Below are positions 58,470 to 64,000 of a stretch of 64,000 nucleotides of DNA, in pieces. The position numbers were made by a program, and so were the translations under genes. Position 1 is the first letter of the stretch, and the number at the start of each line of letters is the position of its first letter. The notes under the pieces were generated by a model that searched no databases, had not been told where the DNA came from, and saw nothing but the letters and a program-made list of their open reading frames with translations. Source of the DNA: Siphonodentalium dalli (Eukaryota > Mollusca > Scaphopoda > Gadilida > Siphonodentaliidae); assembly GCA_032622095.1 (NCBI GenBank), contig CP136068.1:50214443-50278442 (forward strand). The letters are read 5' to 3'.

Positions 58470-58774
58470 TTTTAGTTCCGATAATCCGTTTAGTGGTAAT
58501 ATATTAATTGTTGTGATGGCAGCATGGACGTTTTAATTTGTTTTTTTTTCTCGACAATTATAAATCGAAGTTAATAGTATCTCAAACGACAGTTCATCGC
58601 CACATAAGTTGTGATGGAACTTCATGCATGTAGTTCATAGAACGTTTCACAAATCGTTAACAAAACATGCCTAATTGAGAAGCAACACACATATATGATT
58701 CGATTCGATATTCGATTCGATTTCGTGAATTCGATTCGATCAAAATATCCAATTCACAGGACCCTAGCCGCAGT

Positions 58775-59060
58775 GTACTTGCCATTCGGCCATGGTGTAC
58801 ATGTAGTTGCCACGGTGTACGTTCATTAAACTGAAAAAAGACGATACAAACTAGAAATATAACCATGTTGTACATGCCATTCGGCCCCATTGTAGTTGCC
58901 TTTCGGCCATGGTGCCTTGCCATTCGGCCGCAGAGTATATACTTGCTGTTCGGCCGTGGTGTACTTGCCGTTCGGCCACGGTTCACTTGCCGTTCAGCTG
59001 CAGTGCTCAACTGCTACAAACTCTTCGACTCCGCGGCCGAACGGCAAATACAACGTGGTG
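58775..59060. repeat. Minisatellite of TTGCC(A/G)TTCGGCC units
   Basis: About nine imperfect units such as GTGTACTTGCCGTTCGGCCA, interrupted around 58800-58865. The hAT element inserted next to or inside it. Overlapping frames on both strands are artefacts of the repeat. Confidence 0.7.
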
Positions 59061-59823
59061 CCAATTGTTTTGTCTGAAAGTCCAGCGGGTTCGAGTACTA
59101 GTTCGATATCATCATGTACGACAACATGATGTCAACATCGCAATCATGATCTCATCGGGCCACGATTCCTCCACTTACGTCAGTCAGCTGTCATATACGA
59201 TTGTATCATGGTCGTCTGAATGTTCACTTATAGGCAGATATTAATAAATAATATAAATGTATTTTAACTATTTATCACTCACTGTTCAGAACTCGACAGA
59301 ACTTTCAGTGAAAGTTTCAGAATGCCTGTGGCTGTGCGTGCAGGTTGCCAGTGAACACACTTTACACAGTCAGTGAGTGACAAGCCTGTTGGAGTTTTTT
59401 TCATTTAGAAAAATTAATATGTAAGCATACTTCACATGTTGAGAACTGAGTATAATTTAAGGAATAATACTGCAGAAAGTGCAGTATACGTGTTATCGAA
59501 CACGAAATTATACGAATTTTTACGGCAGAAATAGAAAGGTCAAGGTTTCCGCCAATCCGGCCGCAGGGAAAGCTAATTTCCGGACACATTTGTTCGATAC
59601 ATTTACCGGATTCCGGCTTCCATACTAGACTAAATAACTTTTGAAATTTGGATATATAGTTATTAGTTCCAACTAGTATAATATAACAATACCAATTGAT
59701 GATGCGTCGAGTGTAAATTCCCGAATTAGCATTAGCCTACTGTTTCGTCGAATTTACCTTCAATCAACATTCTGTACGAAGTATCTAATTACGTTCTTCG
59801 TATGTTTGCATAAATATTCTCAC

Positions 59824-59889
59824 CTTTACTAAAAATATTCTTGTATAACGGCTCAAATTCAGTGGTCTTGGTCCTTATTGGAGTCGAAA
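59824..59889 (-). CDS. Gene L exon 3
   Basis: Minus strand: strong acceptor (ggttgttggtgttgatcacag), 66 nt, good donor (AGTAAAG then gtgaga). Only one frame is open: 2 nt, then STPIRTKTTEFEPLYKNIFS and K, phase 1 to 1. No further downstream exon was identified. Confidence 0.6.
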
Positions 59890-60294
59890 CTGTGATCAAC
59901 ACCAACAACCAATATGGCTACCATGATACAACGCGTGCAGATGGAGTTTTATCAGTGCGCATGCCTGGCCAATACCGGTACTCGATACACATATATGTTC
60001 AAGTGTTTACACATATATGTGTAAATATATAAAAACATACACAACATGTGTATACACATGTATACAATACTGTATAGATATTGGAGGTACACACCATGTG
60101 TCCAGTGCCAATGGCATTCTACCTACACAGTAGTTTGCAGAGAGTAGACCTTGATCTAGATCGAAGTAATCCTTTAAATGAAGATTTCGATCGAACAGAA
60201 GAGATAACCAGTCCTATATCCTTTATGATGGTTATGACATCACGACGACATTTATAACATGCGCATATAATTTGATGACGTTGTACCATAATAC

Positions 60295-60335
60295 TAGTAG
60301 TAGTCGTAAATATATCGGTGAGTTTTGCGAACCCG
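60295..60335 (-). CDS. Gene L exon 2 (candidate)
   Basis: Minus strand: acceptor 'ggttgattcattacag', 41 nt, donor ACTACTA then gtatta. It reads GFAKLTDIFTTT and bridges the phases of the exons on each side (2 in, 1 out). The donor is weak. Confidence 0.4.
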
Positions 60336-60404
60336 CTGTAATGAATCAACCCCCTCCAAATGTTGAACCTGTTGAACTTTTTAAAAGCGTTATAACTCAC
60401 TGAC

Positions 60405-60496
60405 CTCCCAAGCGTCGTGTTTGGATAAACAGGTTTCTCGATCCCCGTTCGACTTTCAAGTCTGTGACGCAATATATCCCGCTCGTTTTCTGCGTA
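60405..60496 (-). CDS. Gene L exon 1 (first one found), beside the 68-bp satellite
   Basis: Minus strand: strong acceptor (catgttttacaattacag) directly followed by YAENERDILRHRLESRTGIE and KPVYPNTTLG. Two donors are possible: GGGAG/gtcagt (phase 2, fits exon 2) or four bases further on, GGTCA/gtgagt (phase 0). The acceptor and first 22 coding bases are the parent of the repeat unit of the adjoining satellite. Protein family not recognised. Confidence 0.65.
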
Positions 60497-62375
60497 CTGT
60501 AATTGTAAAACATGTATAATGAAACGTGATCCGAATTATTAATATCCCGCTCGTCGTCTCCGTACTGTAATTGTAAAACATGTATAATGACACATGATCC
60601 GAATTATTATTAATATCCCGCTCGTCTCTCCATACTGTAATTGTAAATCATGTATAATGACACGTGATCCGAATTATTAATATCCCGCTCGTCGTCTCCG
60701 TACTGTAATTGTAAAACATGTATAATGACACATGATCCGAATTATTATTAATATCCCGCTCGTCTCTCCATACTGTAATTGTAAATCATGTATAATGACA
60801 CGTGATCCGAATTACTAATATCCCGCGCGTCGTCTCCGTACTGTAATTGTAAAACATGTATAATGACACGTGATCCGAATTATTAATATCCCGCTCGTCG
60901 TCTCCGTATGGTAATTGTAAATCATGTATAATGACACGTGATCCGAATTATTAATATCCCTCGCGTCGTCTCCGTACTGTAATTGTAAAACATGCATAAT
61001 GACACGTGATCCGTATTATTAATATCCCGCGCGTCGTCTCCGTACTGTAATTGTAAAACATGTATAATGACACGTGATCCGAATTACTAATATCCCGCGC
61101 GTCGTCTCCGTACTGTAATTGTAAAACATGTATAATGACACGTGATCCGAATTATTAATATCCCGCTCGTCGTCTCCGTACTGTAATTGTAAATCATGTA
61201 TAATGACACGTGATCCGAATTATTAATATCCCGCGCGTCGTCTCCGTACTGTAATTGTAAAACATGCATAATGACACGTGATCCGTATTATTAATATCCC
61301 GCGCGTCGTCTCCGTACTGTAATTGTAAAACATGTATAATGACACGTGATCCGAATTATTAATATCCCGCTCGTCGTCTCCGTACTGTAATTGTAAATCA
61401 TGTATAATGACACGTGATCCGAATTATTAATATCCCGCGCGTCGTCTCCGTACTGTAATTGTAAAACATGCATAATGACACGTGATCCGTATTATTAATA
61501 TCCCGCGCGTCGTCTCCGTACTGTAATTGTAAAACATTCATAATGACACGTGATCCGAATTATTAATATCCCGCGCGTCGTCTCCGTACTGTAATTGTAA
61601 AACATGTATAATGACACGTGATCCGAATTACTAATATCCCGCGCGTCGTCTCCGTACTGTAATTGTAAAACATGTATAATGACACGTGATCCGAATTATT
61701 AATATCCCGCTCGTCGTCTCCGTACTGTAATTGTAAAACATGTATAATGACACGTGATCCGAATTATTAATATCCCGCGCGTCGTCTCCGTACTGTAATT
61801 GTAAAACATGCATAATGACACGTGATCCGAATTATTAATATCCCGCGCGTCGTCTCCGTACTGTAATTGTAAAACATGCATAATGACACGCGATCCGAAT
61901 TACTAATATCCCGCGCGTCGTCTCCGTACTGTAATTGTAAAACATTCATAATGACACGTGATCCGAATTATTAATATCCCGCGCGTCGTCTCCGTACTGT
62001 AATTGTAAAACATGCATAATGACACGTGATCCGTATTATTAATATCCCGCGCGTCGTCTCCGTACTGTAATTGTAAAACATGTATAATGACACGTGATCC
62101 GAATTACTAATATCCCGCTCGTCGTCTCCGTACTGTAATTGTAAAACATTCATAATGACACGTGATCCGAATTACTAATATCCCGCGCGTCGTCTCCGTA
62201 CTGTAATTGTAAAACATTCATAATGACACGTGATCCGTATTATTAATATCCCGCTCGTCGTCCTCGTACTGTAATTGTAAAACATGTATGACACGTGATC
62301 CGAATTATTAATACCCCGCCCTTCGTCTCCGTACTGTATTTATAAAACATGTATAATGACACCTGGTCCGAATTA
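60497..62375. repeat. 68-bp satellite carrying a splice acceptor in each unit
   Basis: About 27 copies of a 68-bp unit. Read on the minus strand each unit contains TTTTACAATTACAG then TACGGAGACGACGAGCGGGA, closely matching the acceptor and exon start of the 60405-60496 exon. Copies differ at a few positions (GCTCGTC/GCGCGTC, CATGTA/CATGCA/CATTCA). The repeated 60-codon frames in it are a by-product. Confidence 0.95.
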
Positions 62376-62697
62376 TTAGTACTCGTGACATTCGAAACTT
62401 GGTAACTGTTTCCGCCATATATATAGAGGGGGTGTCCAACAATTTTCGGGGCACGTATGATGGGGTCCGTAGGTGGTCTAGTGGACACCAAAGGAATTTT
62501 TTTCCACAAATAAAAATATGTCCTAGCTATTTTTGGCCTTAAACTTAGAGAAAATGCCATTTTAACTTCAAAAATGCATTTAGACAGCCGGTATAGATTG
62601 TTTCTTTTTGTAAAATTACCAATGACCCGGTATATGTCAGTCTAGGTCACTCCAAACAAAAATGCATGGACACATTGTATAAGCAATCACTGCCATG
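62376..62697. repeat. Fragment related to the 8.4/9.3-kb repeat
   Basis: 'ttcggggcacgtatgatggggtccgtaggtggtct' and 'aatttttttccacaaataaaaatat' resemble the unit end at 8421-8520. No gene is seen. Confidence 0.35.
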
Positions 62698-62701
62698 TTA
62701 A

Positions 62702-63111
62702 CCCTTTACCCAACAAAACGGCCAAAAACGCCCAAATAAAGCTTCAACAGCCTAAAATATCTTCGGTCTGTCTCAATAACACCATACAAATATGGATATC
62801 ATTGGAACCGGTTCATTGACCACATTGTGATGGTTACAGTTATGCCCTGTGCCAATGCATTCTCTTATATATGCGGGTCGACCATAGGTCGCCTCGCATA
62901 TATAAGAGAATGCATTGGCCTAAAAAAAAATTAAAATTTTTTCTTACATTTGTTAACAATTTTTATAATATTTTTCTACATTCTTTGACAATTTTATCAT
63001 TTTTAATATGTGTTAAGCCAATGCATTCTCTTATATATGCGAGGCGACCTATGGTCGACTCGCATATATAAGAGAATGCATTGGCACAGGGCCGTTCTGT
63101 TGGGTAAAGGG
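62702..63111. mobile_element. piggyBac-like element with two hairpin cores
   Basis: TTAA flanks (62698-62701, 63112-63115), ends CCCTTTACCCAACAAAACGG and CCGTTCTGTTGGGTAAAGGG. Inside are two separate hairpins of 'ccaatgcattctcttatatatgcg' and its inverse, about 110 bp apart. No transposase. Confidence 0.8.
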
Positions 63112-63115
63112 TTAA

Positions 63116-63607
63116 ACTAGGCTAATCGCAAACAGCAACTTGTAATATAGGTAGTTAATAGGAAACAGACAGTAAGTGGTCTAGCCGGACGTCCGGACGT
63201 CTGTTCGTTTCCGGATGATAAATTTAGTAAGTCTGAACTGAATGGAATTCAATTTGGTATGTGGGTTGGCTAGCACACAAAAAAAAACAGGTCAAGTTTG
63301 AATTCGGGTTCCGCCCGCCAATTGTTACCAGATTTATGGCCTTTTCGTTGGAAGTTGCACACATATTTAGTTTCCGGATGATAACTTTAGTAAGTCTGAA
63401 CTGATTGAAATGAAATCTATATTCCCTATAGGGGTTTCTTGTTGTGTATGTGACCGCGCTCCTCTGTCGTGCCCACCCACCCTGAGTGAGCGATTTTGAA
63501 TAAATGTTTGCGATGTTGCATCGAAAATGGTGCTTTGTATTTTTGTCCGTTATTCCGTTAAATCAAGGCATTGCCCACCAATTGATGTAGGAAATCCAAA
63601 TGTCTTT
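63116..63607. repeat. Dispersed repeat with TCCGGATGATAA.TTTAGTAAG tandem
   Basis: 'gtttccggatgataa.tttagtaagtctgaactga' occurs twice, about 170 bp apart. No gene. Confidence 0.5.
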
Positions 63608-63611
63608 TTAA

Positions 63612-64000
63612 CCCTTTACCCAACAAACCGGCCAAAACCGGCCAAATAAAGCTTCAACAGCCTAAAATATCTTCGGTCTGTCTCAATAGAACCATACAAA
63701 TATGGATATCATTGGAACCGGCTCCTTGACCACATTGTGATGGTTACAGTTATGCCCTGTGCCAATGCATTCTCTTATATATACGAGTCAACCATAGGTC
63801 GCCTCGCATATATAAGAGAATGCATTGGCCTAAAAAAAAATCTTTTTTTAACACTTTTTACCATTTTTTCTTACATTCTTTAACAATTTAATAATTTTTA
63901 ATGTGTTAAGCCAATGCATTCTCTTATATATGCGAGGCGACCTATGGTCGACTCGCATATATAAGAGAATGCATTGGCACAGGACCCTTCTGTTGGGTAA
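63612..64000. mobile_element. piggyBac-like element with two hairpin cores, cut by the window end
   Basis: TTAA at 63608-63611, CCCTTTACCCAACAAACCGG start, internal sequence nearly identical to 62702-63111, ending at ...TTCTGTTGGGTAA just before the expected AGGGTTAA. Confidence 0.8.

Larger units (their letters stand above)
57257..58766. mobile_element. 1.5-kb hAT element with 8-bp target duplication
   Basis: GCCGCAGT is present immediately outside both ends (57249-57256 and 58767-58774). The ends are TAGG.TGCTG.GAATATTCGAT-like at the left and its inverse CACAGGACCCTA at the right, with ATTCGATTCGAATA-rich subterminal regions. TAGGG-type ends and an 8-bp duplication are the hAT (Ac-like) signature. 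The interior retains a BED finger, a hairpin at 57597-57632 and a nested AGGTACTC-family copy, so it is a degraded element. Confidence 0.75.

Noticed and set aside
60119..60472. A 117-codon minus-strand frame taken as one gene
   Set aside because: Its parts fit better as two short exons separated by an intron; the continuous frame crosses good splice sites.
60815..62153. Repeated 60-codon frames ending ITVRRRRAGY
   Set aside because: They are the 68-bp satellite read in one frame; 68 is not a multiple of 3, so no continuous protein results.

Overview
The window reads as nuclear DNA of an invertebrate animal, probably a mollusc or another lophotrochozoan. It is AT-rich, introns are long, and it is crowded with palindromic DNA-transposon remnants, satellites and minisatellites. 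The mollusc call rests on the dispersed repeat carrying GGGCCATAACTC plus runs of ACGGACAGACGG (about 56.0-56.3 kb, with relatives near 23.4 and 27.1 kb), the abundant ACATGTACATG microsatellite and a tRNA-derived SINE. No bacterial operon, rRNA, genuine tRNA gene or CRISPR array is visible.

Coding DNA is sparse and split into short exons, which I found by matching splice signals and reading phase. Most lie on the minus strand. (A) One exon at 104-262 belongs to a gene running off the left edge. (C) A gene of at least 12 kb has four phase-compatible exons at 24155-24239, 22980-23051, 20932-21030 and 12585-12651, with possible 3' exons near 10.9 and 6.1 kb. (F) A small basic-protein gene model (34.34 to 30.62 kb) sits inside a giant element. 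(I) A four-exon model (56.8 to 51.36 kb) has one in-frame TGA. (L) Three exons (60.50 to 59.82 kb) lie directly beside a 68-bp satellite. On the plus strand there is a likely terminal exon at 46288-46411, and weaker first-exon candidates near 20.5 and 49.7 kb. I recognise none of these proteins; the only named domain is a BED-type zinc finger relic at 58.3 kb.

Layout. 0-6 kb: exon A and short inverted-repeat elements. 6-10 kb: poly-G/C repeats, an 880-bp tandem duplication and hAT-like fragments. 10-24 kb: the exons of gene C between a 384-bp satellite and several palindromic elements. 24.3-39.4 kb: a 28-bp minisatellite split by a 13.7-kb segment with perfect 28-bp terminal inverted repeats and a CT duplication; inside are a fold-back minisatellite, Harbinger-like and mariner-like elements, a 940-bp palindrome, gene F and a 3.5-kb 45-bp satellite. 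39-49 kb: inverted-repeat elements, a 518-bp palindrome and three tandem exon-like repeats. 49.3-51.8 kb: an inverted-repeat-bounded segment with a CpG-rich core and a 1-kb palindromic transposon. 52-59 kb: a SINE with a 12-bp target duplication and a hAT element with an 8-bp target duplication. 60.5-62.4 kb: the 68-bp satellite. 62.7-64 kb: two TTAA-flanked piggyBac-like elements.

The two most unusual structures are the 68-bp satellite, whose repeat unit is the 3' splice-acceptor and exon start of the neighbouring exon, and the 13.7-kb element inserted into a minisatellite.
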